NCBI GenBank assembly: GCA_016930175.1
Contig: JAFGHJ010000048.1
Coordinates: 52,866-116,865 of the forward strand
Origin: Caldifarciminota bacterium
Lineage (GTDB): Bacteria > Hydrothermota > UBA3072
Length of the DNA stretch: 64,000 nt
Reading direction: 5' to 3'
Shown here: piece by piece, positions 57,217 through 64,000 of the stretch
Position numbering within the stretch: the first letter of the stretch is position 1
How the letters are laid out: every line of letters starts with the position of its first letter
The notes under the pieces: generated by a model
What the model was told of the DNA's origin: nothing
The model's input: the letters and a program-made list of their open reading frames with translations, nothing else
Database searches by the model: none
Position numbers and translations under genes: made by a program

Positions 57217-57290
57217 CTCACACAGAGAACAAAGAGGTTTTTGGTTTGTTGTTTTATTCGACTGACGACTGGAGACTAAGTTCTCTTCTC
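57217..57290. repeat. CACAGAG and AGTC-type repeats
   Basis: CACACAGAGAACAAAGAGG (57219-57237) and GACTGACGACTGGAGACTAA then GTTCTC (57261-57286); the second recurs as GACTGATGATTGGTGACTGG at 61009. Confidence 0.6.
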
Positions 57291-57314
57291 ACACTTCAAT
57301 GCTTTAGTCTTTTA

Positions 57315-58265
57315 TCATAAATTCAAAATTGTTATTGATGTTCCCTCTGAGCCATCAGGAAAACCGTCAAGAGATTCAAAAATAATTTTTGTGCCATCCG
57401 AAGAAATCGATGGAGCTCCATCATAACCGCTATAATTTGAAAGCCGTTCCGGTGTCCCCCCTGTAATTGGTATTCTATAAATATTTGCTAATTCCAAGTC
57501 AAAATCGGTGCTGAAGATGATATATTGTCCGTCCTGGGTAAAGCAGGCATCTGTTTTATCGCCTTCTCCCGATGTTACTTTAAATTTATTTGTTCCGTCT
57601 GTATCCATAATCCAAATATCCCATTGCCCGCTTTCAAATTTTTGATACAAAATTTTATCTCCATTTGGAGACCAATTCGGTTGACGACAATCATCGGTTG
57701 AAGAAGTTAGCTCGAGATATGCGGAACTCCCATCGATTTTGTATTTAGTAATAATTCCGTTATCTTCCACATCTAATTCATGCGATTCAAAAACAACCCA
57801 TTGCCCATCCGGACTTAATGAGGGTTCGTAGGCAACAACACTTCTTCTGTCGGTTACCTTTACTTCATCTCCGGTTGTTCCGTTTTCCGCAATCAGATAA
57901 ATTTCGTCGTGTGGGTCCCGTGATGAAGAGAATACAATAGAATTAATGGAATCGTTCCATATCGCTCCCGGAAGGTTCACATTTCCGCTTCCGTCTGATA
58001 CTAACATTCTAATTTGTCCCGATTGAAGATCATAAATAAAGAGGTCGGCAGGTTCTTCGTTATATCCATTCCTAAACCTTGTAAAAACTATAGAATTTCC
58101 ATCGGGTGAGAATGCCGGATTCTGCAAACTTCCGCTGAGCTGAATATCAAGTGTTATGCCGCCATCATCTCTCGAAGAATCGCCGTTTATGGGACCGGGC
58201 CCGGTTTCTTCGCAGCCGCTTAGCGCGATAAAGATTATTACAAATAATATTTTTCTCATATTCAT
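57315..58265 (-). CDS. TolB-like beta-propeller lipoprotein
   Basis: 316 aa from the ATG at 58265, one base after the stop of the upstream gene. Lipoprotein signal IIFIALSGC (Cys about 17). Repeated WD40-like PD40 blades: NPAFSPDGNSIVFTRFRNG, PSLSPDGQWVVFESHE, PNWSPNGDKILYQKFESGQWDIWIMDTDGTN, CFTQDGQYIIFSTDFD, PSISSDGTKIIFESLDG, six blades in all. Such propellers act as envelope scaffolds or bind peptides; true TolB has an extra N-terminal domain that is missing here. Coupled to the GH114-like gene. Confidence 0.85.
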   Translation of the reverse strand: MNMRKILFVIIFIALSGCEETGPGPINGDSSRDDGGITLDIQLSGSLQNPAFSPDGNSIVFTRFRNGYNEEPADLFIYDLQSGQIRMLVSDGSGNVNLPGAIWNDSINSIVFSSSRDPHDEIYLIAENGTTGDEVKVTDRRSVVAYEPSLSPDGQWVVFESHELDVEDNGIITKYKIDGSSAYLELTSSTDDCRQPNWSPNGDKILYQKFESGQWDIWIMDTDGTNKFKVTSGEGDKTDACFTQDGQYIIFSTDFDLELANIYRIPITGGTPERLSNYSGYDGAPSISSDGTKIIFESLDGFPDGSEGTSITILNL

Positions 58266-58266
58266 T

Positions 58267-59253
58267 TTAATAGTTTTCTTCAAAATAATAATAAGCATCT
58301 ATTATATCAAGATACGCGCCGTCAAATCCAGCATCGAGTATTTTGTCGAGATAAGAACTATCAGTACCAAATATAATATTTTGCCAATTTTCATCCCAGT
58401 AATGTACCTTGAAATTGCCCTCCCAATCAGGATTTTCTTCTCCGAGCCACTCCGGGGGATTACTCTCCCAACCCTCCTGCCAGTAATAGCGGTAATCTTC
58501 AGCCTCTCCGATGCTCAGATAAGCTACGACAAGCCGCTGCCCATTATTTTGTTTTGTTTTTAACTGTGCAATCTCACTGCCGGAAAAAGTCTGGTCCCCC
58601 CAAAAACAATCCATTATTATCAGATCATAATTAGTAGCAGAAACAGCATTAATGAAATCCTGTTTTGTCGAAAACTCTTCTGGATTTATTAGATAGAGGA
58701 AATTTTGAGCATCGTGAAGCGTAGCAATGTCATTGCTGTTAACATTAAAGGGTTGCGGCGGATAATCGGGAATAACGTTCAGCTCTCTCTCGGGAGCAGC
58801 GAAAGATATGTAACCTTTTGCATGATTCCACGCGTATGAACTGTCCATCTTATTATGAGTGCCGCAATAGTCGGTCGTAAGAACTTCCAAATTATTTTGT
58901 TCAAAAATGTCGCAGAATATTACCAGATAATCTCTTTCGTTCGCCGGGGTAAGCTCGTCATCATTATTATATCCGTAAAAAAGATCCTCTATGCCTGTAC
59001 CGTCAATAGCCGCAATATAATCCGTCATCAGGGAGTCATCCGGCTCTGCATCCTCGGTTACAATTTCCTGCGCGTTCTGCGGAATAATTAAAAAATCGCC
59101 ATCTATCGCCTTTGCATACTGGCTTATTTCCCCGACAAAGTCCCGCATTTCCTGCTTGTAATTTATATCGCCATTTCGCGGACCGTTGATATTATCTTTT
59201 TTACAGGCTGTTACTAATAATATTATTACTATTAGCAAAATGTTCTTTTTCAT
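58267..59253 (-). CDS. GH114/TM1410-like lipoprotein, putative glycan hydrolase
   Basis: 328 aa from the ATG at 59253; codons upstream lie in the promoter. Lipobox LLVTAC (Cys about 17). TIM-barrel pattern of the TM1410/endo-alpha-1,4-polygalactosaminidase group: LVIFCDIFEQ, YDLIIMDCFWGDQTFSGSEIAQLKTKQNNGQRLVVAYLSIGEAEDYRYYWQEGW and the last-strand GFDGAYLDIIDAYYYF. Acid residues in MDCFW, SIGEAEDYR and DGAYLD are those expected at the active site. In PelA and relatives this domain cleaves galactosamine-rich exopolysaccharide. Upstream and coupled to a propeller lipoprotein, so a surface glycan-processing pair is likely. Confidence 0.8.
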   Translation of the reverse strand: MKKNILLIVIILLVTACKKDNINGPRNGDINYKQEMRDFVGEISQYAKAIDGDFLIIPQNAQEIVTEDAEPDDSLMTDYIAAIDGTGIEDLFYGYNNDDELTPANERDYLVIFCDIFEQNNLEVLTTDYCGTHNKMDSSYAWNHAKGYISFAAPERELNVIPDYPPQPFNVNSNDIATLHDAQNFLYLINPEEFSTKQDFINAVSATNYDLIIMDCFWGDQTFSGSEIAQLKTKQNNGQRLVVAYLSIGEAEDYRYYWQEGWESNPPEWLGEENPDWEGNFKVHYWDENWQNIIFGTDSSYLDKILDAGFDGAYLDIIDAYYYFEENY

Positions 59254-59260
59254 TATATAA

Positions 59261-59289
59261 ATTGTAGAGATTTGTAAGGATAATGTCAA
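59261..59289 (-). promoter_or_regulatory. Promoter module B, copy 2, leaderless
   Basis: Minus strand: TTGACA (59284-59289), 17-bp spacer ending AAATCTC, TACAAT (59261-59266), then 7 nt (TTATATA) before the ATG at 59253. Confidence 0.7.
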
Positions 59290-59490
59290 GATTAAAATTG
59301 ACGAAGATTACACAGATTAAAACAAGATTCTATTTTTGTTTTTTACTTGAACCCAGATTCCTCGAACCCTTGCCCCCTAAACATAAATTACCACAAAACT
59401 TTAATATTGTTAAGCTAGCAGCCAATGGCGAAAAGCAAATAGCTTTTCCCGAATTTTGACTAATGCCTAGAGACCAGTGACTTAAGATTA
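59290..59490. repeat. Intergenic periodic repeats
   Basis: GAAGATTACACAGATTAAAAC (about 59301-59321), AGCCAATGGCGAAAAGCAAA then TAGC (59419-59442), and GACTAATGCCTAGAGACCAG then TGACTT (59457-59482). Confidence 0.55.
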
Positions 59491-59524
59491 TGTTTATTTT
59501 TCAAGGTTTGAGAATGTTAATCTA

Positions 59525-59986
59525 TTACCCATCCTTCCGTTCATTCATCATCAACAAGGAAAAAATAGTGCCATAGAAGAAGAAATAAATAAGACCTTCA
59601 GTCGTCAAAGACCATGAGGTTATATAGAGCGGGACGTAAACAAATTTATCTATTACGATAAGACAAATACCGAAAATACATGTAATAAGTGAGCGATAAG
59701 AAGCGATTCTCCTAAATAGCTTACTTCCTTTGTATATATAATAAGCACAAAGGAAATCTACAACCGCTAGTCCGACAAACAATAATATAGCTACATAAAA
59801 AAGAATACCACATAAAATATCAAAAGGGGGACCAGTAGAGCCGGCCATACCAAGGTAAAAAAATATAAATTCGGCAGAAGGAGCTAACCAAGAAAAATCC
59901 ATGTATGGAATTAACTGAAAAACAAAAAAAGGGGTATAAATAACATAGACACCACTGATGAGAAGAAGCATTCTTATACTTTTCAT
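59525..59986 (-). CDS. Four-TM membrane protein of unknown function
   Basis: 153 aa, four membrane helices (MLLLISGVYVIYTPFFVF, ILCGILFYVAILLFVGLAVVDFL, LITCIFGICLIVIDKFVYV, LIYFFFYGTIFSLLM) with a small periplasmic loop. Looks like the DUF6249/DoxX-type small membrane proteins only in layout. Not recognised. The ATG lies 7 nt after a -10 element. Confidence 0.55.
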   Translation of the reverse strand: MKSIRMLLLISGVYVIYTPFFVFQLIPYMDFSWLAPSAEFIFFYLGMAGSTGPPFDILCGILFYVAILLFVGLAVVDFLCAYYIYKGSKLFRRIASYRSLITCIFGICLIVIDKFVYVPLYITSWSLTTEGLIYFFFYGTIFSLLMMNERKDG

Positions 59987-59993
59987 GGTTTAA

Positions 59994-60021
59994 ATTGTAG
60001 AGATTTACTAATAATTGTCAA
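59994..60021 (-). promoter_or_regulatory. Promoter module B, copy 3, leaderless
   Basis: Minus strand: TTGACA (60016-60021), 16-bp spacer ending AAATCTC, TACAAT (59994-59999), then 7 nt (TTAAACC) to the ATG at 59986. Confidence 0.7.
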
Positions 60022-60031
60022 GATTGGAATT

Positions 60032-60122
60032 AGGACGCAGATAAACGCAGATTATAAGGATTTTTTAGTTGTTGTCATAATGTCAAGCACCGCCCCAAAT
60101 GTCTCGCGACTAATGACTCAGT
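60032..60122. repeat. GCAGAT-type and AGTC-type repeats
   Basis: GGACGCAGATAAACGCAGAT (60033-60052), identical over its core to 2644-2663, and GTCTCGCGACTAATGACTCA (60100-60119). Confidence 0.75.
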
Positions 60123-60172
60123 TATTTAATATTATCGAGTGTTGAACTTTAAAAACAGATACACAAGAGGGG

Positions 60173-60200
60173 TTGACAATGTCAGCAATTTGTTTATTAT
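60173..60200 (+). promoter_or_regulatory. Toxin-antitoxin promoter
   Basis: TTGACA (60173-60178), 16-bp spacer, TATTAT (60195-60200); the leader has GGAGG before the ATG at 60268. TGTATTAATATGTATTC near 60211 has repeated GTATT units that could be the antitoxin operator. Confidence 0.55.
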
Positions 60201-60267
60201 TGTATTAATATGTATTCAATTGTAAACAAAAGGTCGTTTTAATAGTTATAAAAAATCGGAGGTTAAT

Positions 60268-60489
60268 ATGGGTAAAACGGTAAGTGTTAGATTGCCGGAA
60301 AAAATGGATAAAGATCTTGATGGATTGAGCAGGGAAACTGGTATATCAAAGAGCGATCTAGTAAAAGAGGCGTTAAGAGGATATCTAAATGAAACAAGAG
60401 GGTATTATATAGCACTCAAGAGATTACATAACGATGATGACAAACTTCACACTACGGAAGAAATGAAAAAATTACTTGGGTTCGATTAA
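60268..60489 (+). CDS. Ribbon-helix-helix antitoxin
   Basis: 73 aa. N-terminal ribbon-helix-helix DNA-binding fold: KTVSVRLPEKMDKDLDGLSRETGISKSDLVKEALRGYL, as in CopG/RelB-type antitoxins. The C-terminal 25 residues (YYIALKRLHNDDDKLHTTEEMKKLLGF) would wrap the toxin. Expected to repress its own promoter and neutralise the RelE-like toxin encoded 20 bp downstream. Confidence 0.85.
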   Translation: MGKTVSVRLPEKMDKDLDGLSRETGISKSDLVKEALRGYLNETRGYYIALKRLHNDDDKLHTTEEMKKLLGFD

Positions 60490-60509
60490 TAGTTTAGGGT
60501 TTGTTGTCT

Positions 60510-60773
60510 ATGAGGTACGAAGTATTATGGAAAAAGAGTGCCATAGGTGATCTCGAGAAACTCGACAAGAAGATAGCGCGTAGAATAACAGATAAGATAC
60601 TAAACCACTTAACAAAAGACCCTTTAGAACTTGGAGTAGCTTTAAGGGGAGAGTTTGCGGGTTTGTATCGGTATAGAGTGGATAAATGGAGGGTCATCTA
60701 TTCAGTAGCACCAAAAAAGGAGTTAATTATCATCCTTCGAATAGAACACAGAGCTACCGTATATGAGTTTTAG
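60510..60773 (+). CDS. RelE/ParE-family toxin
   Basis: 87 aa from the ATG at 60510 (MRYEVLWKKSAIGDLEKLDKKIARRI). RelE-superfamily fold: helical hairpin, then VALRGEFAGLYRYRVDKWRVIYSVAPKKELIIILRIEHRATVY. Basic residues R (YRYRV), K/R (DKWRVIY) and the IEHRATVY end suit an mRNA-cleaving RelE more than gyrase-targeting ParE, but this is not certain. Complete pair with the RHH gene upstream. Confidence 0.85.
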   Translation: MRYEVLWKKSAIGDLEKLDKKIARRITDKILNHLTKDPLELGVALRGEFAGLYRYRVDKWRVIYSVAPKKELIIILRIEHRATVYEF

Positions 60774-61147
60774 CTACAAAGGCACTGAGACATAAAGATA
60801 ATGGGACGCAGATGAACGCAGATTTTCAGGATAATTCTTACCGTCTAAAACCCAACACCCAACCCAAGAAAACAATCTCACACAAAGGCACAAAGTTTTT
60901 TTAGATGAAAGCCAAAGGCAAAAGGCTGAATTCTAATTACACAAATTTGTCCCGGAAGGAAATGTGTAATTAGAGATAGTGATCGGCGGTCAGCTTTAGT
61001 TTGTTTTGACTGATGATTGGTGACTGGAAACGAAGTTCTCTTTTCAAATTTCAAAGTCTACCCCTGTTGATGACTATTGATACTTGCGAAGTTTCAATAC
61101 TTATCTATATTTAGTTGGTTTTAAACTTAAAAGAGGAGGTGTAATAT
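60774..61147. repeat. Gene-free interval with repeats and a strong hairpin
   Basis: Contains GCTACAAAGGCACTGAGACA then TAAAG (60773-60797), GGGACGCAGATGAACGCAGA then T (60803-60823), CACACAAAGGCACAAAG (60879-60895), AAAGCCAAAGGCAAAAGGCT (60907-60926), and the perfect 11-bp inverted repeat CTAATTACACA/TGTGTAATTAG (60933-60943 / 60963-60973) around TCCCGGAAGGA. No T run follows the hairpin. It precedes the WD40 gene, whose start has GAGGAGGTG. Confidence 0.7.
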
Positions 61148-62287
61148 ATGTTTTTTAAGATATCCGGAAAATCAATAAGAGTTTTCTTTTTGTTATTTTT
61201 AGTCGTTTCTTTAATTCCATATAAAATCAAATCGGCTGACTGCGGAAAAGGGTTCAAAGAATATGCTACTCTATCCGGACATAAGCAGGGAGTTATCGAA
61301 GCTGTATTCAGCCCGGATGGAAAATACCTGTCTTTAAGCAACAAGGATTTCCACGTCAATATATGGGATGTTGCTACTGGTAAATCCCTCGCAATGATGA
61401 ATGGTTTTAACGAGTGGCCCGCACAGGTTACTTATAGTCCGGAGGGCAAACTTCTTTTAACTTCGGATTATGAAAAAATAAAAATATGGGAAGTGCCTTC
61501 CGGCAAACCCTATAAGACGATTGAAAAGGTAGAAGAACCTTTCGCTTTAAGCCCTGACGGGAGCTATCTTGTAGGCAAATTTAAGCCTTCCGACGGTGCC
61601 TATCAGCTAAAACTTTATTCTTTTCCTTCGGGTGAGCTAAAAAAGGTTATAGATAAAGCTCATGAGAAGATGATCAGATGTATAAAATGGAATCCCGATA
61701 GTTCACTTTTTGCTTCTTCAAGCGACGATGGAACCATTAAATTCTGGAATGGAGAAACAGGTGAATTAATAAAGACAATATCTGCGGGTAACAAAGTAGA
61801 TATTTTTGAATTTTGTCCTAAAGGAAAGCTCATTTCTGCAATTGTAGGCGAAGACCCGGGCAGTTTTTTTACTCCTGCGGAAGTTTTAGTCTTTGAAGTC
61901 ACAAGCGGTAATTTAATTAAAAAATTAGGAGGTTTTAATAAAGGGCTTCAGGATTTATCTTTCAGCCCTGACGGGAAATATCTGGTAACCGGTGAACGCG
62001 GACCAAAGGCTTCACTATGGAGAGTTTCTTCATGGGAACTTGCAAAAACATTCGACGGACACAAATATTGGGTCTCTCACGTGTCTTTCAGTCCCGATGG
62101 AAAATGTCTGTTGACCGGCTCAGCCGATGAATTTGTATTATGGGATGTTGCTACCGGAGCGAAAATACAATCCTCTGTTGCTGCTACGCAGGGTTTAACT
62201 TCTGTCGTTTTTAGCCCCGATGGAAAAGTCATAGCTACGACAAGTACGGATAATACCGTTAAACTCTGGAAAACAGAAGGAGAATAG
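61148..62287 (+). CDS. Exported WD40-repeat propeller protein
   Basis: 379 aa. Signal peptide 1-29 (VFFLLFLVVSLIPYKIKSA). The remainder consists of eight WD40-like units of about 42 residues: GHKQGVIEAVFSPDGKYLS...VNIWDVATGK, then VTYSPEGKLLLTS...IKIWEVPSGK and so on to FSPDGKVIATTSTDNTVKLWKTEG. Units 2, 3 and 5 lack the GH dipeptide; unit 5 carries an insert. An export signal on a WD40 protein is less usual; it would act as a periplasmic or surface scaffold. GAGGAGG lies 9 bases before the ATG. Confidence 0.88.
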   Translation: MFFKISGKSIRVFFLLFLVVSLIPYKIKSADCGKGFKEYATLSGHKQGVIEAVFSPDGKYLSLSNKDFHVNIWDVATGKSLAMMNGFNEWPAQVTYSPEGKLLLTSDYEKIKIWEVPSGKPYKTIEKVEEPFALSPDGSYLVGKFKPSDGAYQLKLYSFPSGELKKVIDKAHEKMIRCIKWNPDSSLFASSSDDGTIKFWNGETGELIKTISAGNKVDIFEFCPKGKLISAIVGEDPGSFFTPAEVLVFEVTSGNLIKKLGGFNKGLQDLSFSPDGKYLVTGERGPKASLWRVSSWELAKTFDGHKYWVSHVSFSPDGKCLLTGSADEFVLWDVATGAKIQSSVAATQGLTSVVFSPDGKVIATTSTDNTVKLWKTEGE

Positions 62288-62396
62288 ATAAAAAGAAGTA
62301 AACAGGTTAAAATTGAGTCGTCTGACCGAAGACGGTAGACCGGATATAGCTACGAACCACGAACGACGAACTTATAATCAAATCCTAACCCCTAGT

Positions 62397-62428
62397 ATTA
62401 CCACGGAGACACAGAGAACACAGAGGTT
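62397..62428. repeat. CACAGAG-type repeat
   Basis: ACCACGGAGACACAGAGAAC then ACAGAGG: three units at 9-bp pitch between convergent genes. Confidence 0.75.
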
Positions 62429-62789
62429 ATTTTTTGTTTTTAATTTTAAGAATTCCTTCGAGTTTGCTCAATCGTAGTACAATATTTAAATTCTGACTTA
62501 TTATAGATAGTTTAAGACCATTATGTCCTATATTTATAGTGTTGAATACGCCTCCTGTTGCTTTACCTTTTTTGGTTTTATCTAAATTTAAAAGATTATA
62601 TTTTTTTACATTATAAATTTCCAGGTAAAACTCTTTTCTTTCTTTGCTTAAAACTTTGGAGGAGTAAGAACGGAGAAAAAAGGTTTCATTCTTAGAGTCA
62701 AAGCCAAAATCCTCCTCTGTGAATTCAGAGTCACGCATTTTACCAATAACAGTTCTAATATCCTTTATGCTTTCTATTTGCATTTTCAT
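62427..62789 (-). CDS. Hypothetical 120-aa protein
   Basis: Basic protein without signal or membrane helix: IESIKDIRTVIGKMRDSEFTEEDFGFDSKNETFFLRSY, then YLEIYNVKKYNLLNLDKTKKGKATGGVFNTINIGHNGLKLSIISQ. Beta strands dominate the second half. Not recognised. Start ATG at 62789 lies 8 nt after the -10 of promoter module A and has no ribosome site. Confidence 0.6.
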   Translation of the reverse strand: MKMQIESIKDIRTVIGKMRDSEFTEEDFGFDSKNETFFLRSYSSKVLSKERKEFYLEIYNVKKYNLLNLDKTKKGKATGGVFNTINIGHNGLKLSIISQNLNIVLRLSKLEGILKIKNKK

Positions 62790-62797
62790 AATTTTGA

Positions 62798-62826
62798 ATC
62801 GTAATGAAAAAAGTAATAAATGTCAA
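62798..62826 (-). promoter_or_regulatory. Promoter module A, copy 2, leaderless
   Basis: Minus strand: TTGACA (62821-62826), 17-bp spacer TTTATTACTTTTTTCAT, TACGAT (62798-62803), then 8 nt to the ATG. Confidence 0.7.
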
Positions 62827-62836
62827 GAAGGAAATA

Positions 62837-62859
62837 GTCGCAGATAAACGCAGATCGAC
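62837..62859. repeat. GCAGAT-type repeat within a short palindrome
   Basis: CGCAGATAAACGCAGAT flanked by GTC and CGAC, so that GTCG...CGAC bracket the pair. Confidence 0.65.
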
Positions 62860-62904
62860 AAGATTTTTTTATTTTAACTTCCAACTACTGAAGAAACTAT
62901 TTCT

Positions 62905-63174
62905 CTATTTAACCATTAAACTTAGATTCGAAGAATCTACGATAAGAGTATCAAACGGTTCGTCGTTTAATATCCGGATAGCCCTGGTAGCATCCTCTCT
63001 TCTCACCTGAAGTTTTATCCGAGAAGTTCCAATAAAGTGCTTATGTGACGATTTGGCGAGCATTTCATCGGGCAGAAAACATTCTATGCCTGCTGATTCG
63101 ATTTTGGACGCTACCGGATAAGCGTCCAGAAGCCAGTTAAATCTACCAATTGTTATTAATTCTTTATTTTTCAT
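62905..63174 (-). CDS. DUF2007-like small protein
   Basis: 89 aa. ELITIGRFNWLLDAYPVASKIESAGIECFLPDE, then GTSRIKLQVRREDATRAIRILNDEP: the ferredoxin-like fold pattern of DUF2007 (putative signal-transducing) proteins, where a variable loop lies between the two halves. A 17-residue tail follows. Function of the family is unknown. No ribosome site; a 19-codon open frame upstream (63190-63249) is probably not a gene. Confidence 0.7.
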   Translation of the reverse strand: MKNKELITIGRFNWLLDAYPVASKIESAGIECFLPDEMLAKSSHKHFIGTSRIKLQVRREDATRAIRILNDEPFDTLIVDSSNLSLMVK

Positions 63175-63295
63175 ATCATTAAAAAAATACTATTTAACAG
63201 TTACTCTCTTCAATATATCGCTTAATCTCATTGATAGGTTAGTTTCCATTTATTCTGTTCGACGTAAGCATTTTATGAATTGTTTCAGAATTTTT

Positions 63296-63380
63296 TAGCC
63301 ACAAAGGCACTAAGGCACGAAGTTTTTTTGTTGTTGTTTTTAACCGGGAGCTGTGAGCAGTAAGCCGTCAGCTGTTTTTA
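63296..63380. repeat. GCAC-type and CAGCTGTC-type repeats
   Basis: GCCACAAAGGCACTAAGGCA then CGAAG (63298-63322), followed by GGGAGCTGTGAGCAGTAAGC then CGTCAGCTG (63346-63374). Confidence 0.75.
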
Positions 63381-63453
63381 GTTTTTCCTATTTAACTATT
63401 TTTTAATTTAACCCCACCCCTTGACACTTTTCAAAGAAGACCTGACCCCTCTG

Positions 63454-63873
63454 TTATGTTGTTTTTTGTACTAAATGACCTATAAGCCAACCAATTCCAT
63501 AACCTATGCCCCCAATTATGCCAGAAGTGAGAAAAAAGACTGTAATTGTAAATGTAGTATCGGGGTGAGTGGCGTAATAACTAATCCAATGAATTATCTC
63601 CCAAAAAGTTTGACTAAATAATAGTAAGACGAAAGCTCCTCTTATTCCAAATTGTTTATCAATACTTTTCCACGCACTTGTTCTTTTCCATATAGTTACA
63701 AGAATACAGTAAGGTATTATCTCCATGCCTATATTGAACAATAGAGTTATAATTAATAACGAATCGAACTCTCCATTATGCAATGACAATGTTATTAAAC
63801 ACACTAATATAGGAATTAGAATGGGTATTATGATCATATGTTTTGGAATTTTGACTTTTTCTTCTTTTGTCAT
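63454..63873 (-). CDS. Four-TM membrane protein of unknown function
   Basis: 139 aa with helices at about 11-28 (MIIIPILIPILVCLITLSL), 37-60, 78-95 and 108-133 (ITVFFLTSGIIGGIGYGIGWLIGHLV). Glycine-rich last helix. Not recognised. GGAG seven bases before the ATG; promoter is module A. Confidence 0.6.
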   Translation of the reverse strand: MTKEEKVKIPKHMIIIPILIPILVCLITLSLHNGEFDSLLIITLLFNIGMEIIPYCILVTIWKRTSAWKSIDKQFGIRGAFVLLLFSQTFWEIIHWISYYATHPDTTFTITVFFLTSGIIGGIGYGIGWLIGHLVQKTT

Positions 63874-63888
63874 TTATATCTCCTATAA

Positions 63889-63917
63889 ATCGTAATGAAA
63901 AAAGGAATAAATGTCAA
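63889..63917 (-). promoter_or_regulatory. Promoter module A, copy 3
   Basis: Minus strand: TTGACA (63912-63917), 17-bp spacer TTTATTCCTTTTTTCAT, TACGAT (63889-63894). It differs from copy 2 by one base in the spacer. Followed by a GGAG ribosome site. Confidence 0.7.
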
Positions 63918-63928
63918 GGAATTTTTCA

Positions 63929-63990
63929 GCTGTTGGTTGTTTTTGTTTTTCCTTCCTAACTTTCTAACCTTCTAACATCCTAACTTTAGG
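63929..63990. repeat. CTAAC-type periodic repeat at window end
   Basis: CCTAACTTTCTAACCTTCTA then ACATCCTAACTTTAGGAATC: CTAAC units every 9-10 bp, as in 22379-22406. Confidence 0.65.
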
Positions 63991-64000
63991 AATCTTTTCA

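Noticed and set aside
63190..63249. 19-codon minus-strand frame upstream of the DUF2007-like gene
   Set aside because: Short, no ribosome site or promoter; could be a remnant but nothing supports it.
51000..64000. Prophage or integrated element
   Set aside because: No integrase, transposase, capsid or tail-like gene and no flanking tRNA repeat; only a toxin-antitoxin pair and unknown exported proteins.

Overview
This is a 64-kb stretch of bacterial chromosome that is AT-rich and gene-dense (about 65 protein genes and one tRNA). Most genes are standard single-copy housekeeping genes. Several proteins carry lipobox signal peptides, and there is an O-antigen-ligase-like protein, a YajC, TolB-like propeller lipoproteins and several ferredoxin-dependent enzymes. 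Together these suggest an anaerobic or microaerobic, probably two-membraned bacterium. The many periodic intergenic repeats and the unusual gene order resemble what I associate with uncultured candidate phyla (WOR-3/Stahlbacteria, TA06 and similar). That placement is an impression, not a result.

Layout. (1) 0-4.2 kb: phosphorolytic sugar use, with the tail of a GH130 phosphorylase, a GH94 cellobiose-type phosphorylase and a LarA-type nickel racemase homologue. (2) 4.4-8 kb: a DUF4382 lipoprotein, then a DtxR-FeoA-FeoB iron operon behind a promoter with a palindromic operator. (3) 8.2-11.1 kb: gpsA, a MerR-type regulator and purH. (4) 11.3-18 kb, minus strand: fabH, the four subunits of a pyruvate-type 2-oxoacid:ferredoxin oxidoreductase, then yebC-ruvC-ruvA-ruvB behind its own promoter. 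(5) 18.2-21.5 kb: acetyl-CoA synthetase and an OFA-family transporter, probably for acetate or a related acid. (6) 22-30 kb: a small-protein/membrane-protein pair, an M48 protease, a PAS-STAS stressosome-like protein, an ECF sigma factor with a membrane partner, tgt-yajC-fmt, tRNA-Gly(CCC) and a triple-PAS protein. (7) 30.1-30.9 kb: a long gene-free interval with a GC-rich, multi-hairpin block. (8) 30.9-36 kb: an O-antigen-ligase-like protein, an APC permease fused to a PTS EIIA domain, a glycosyltransferase and a LysE exporter. (9) 36-39.4 kb, minus strand: recF-dciA-gyrB. (10) 39.8-51 kb, plus strand: one nearly gapless cluster, DUF177-rpmF-plsX-fabD-fabG-acpP-fabF-etfB-etfA(ferredoxin)-gyrA-hypothetical-sat/cysC, linking ribosome, lipid, electron-transfer and topoisomerase genes. 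(11) 51-64 kb: an accessory, envelope-oriented region of exported and membrane proteins, TolB-like and WD40 propellers, a GH114/TM1410-like lipoprotein and an RHH/RelE toxin-antitoxin pair.

The most interesting signals lie outside the genes. Intergenic DNA is full of short motifs repeated at 9-10 bp spacing in several sequence families. A 77-bp imperfect palindrome occurs twice, each time between convergent genes. A 77-nt sequence at 4.3 kb folds on paper into a perfect three-way junction. A GC-rich multi-hairpin block sits at 30.3-30.6 kb. Several genes have a good -35/-10 promoter ending only 6-8 nt before the start codon, implying leaderless mRNAs. Two near-identical promoter modules are each reused in front of three unrelated genes in the last 9 kb.

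All assignments come from reading motifs and family hallmarks by eye. No database search or folding program was run.
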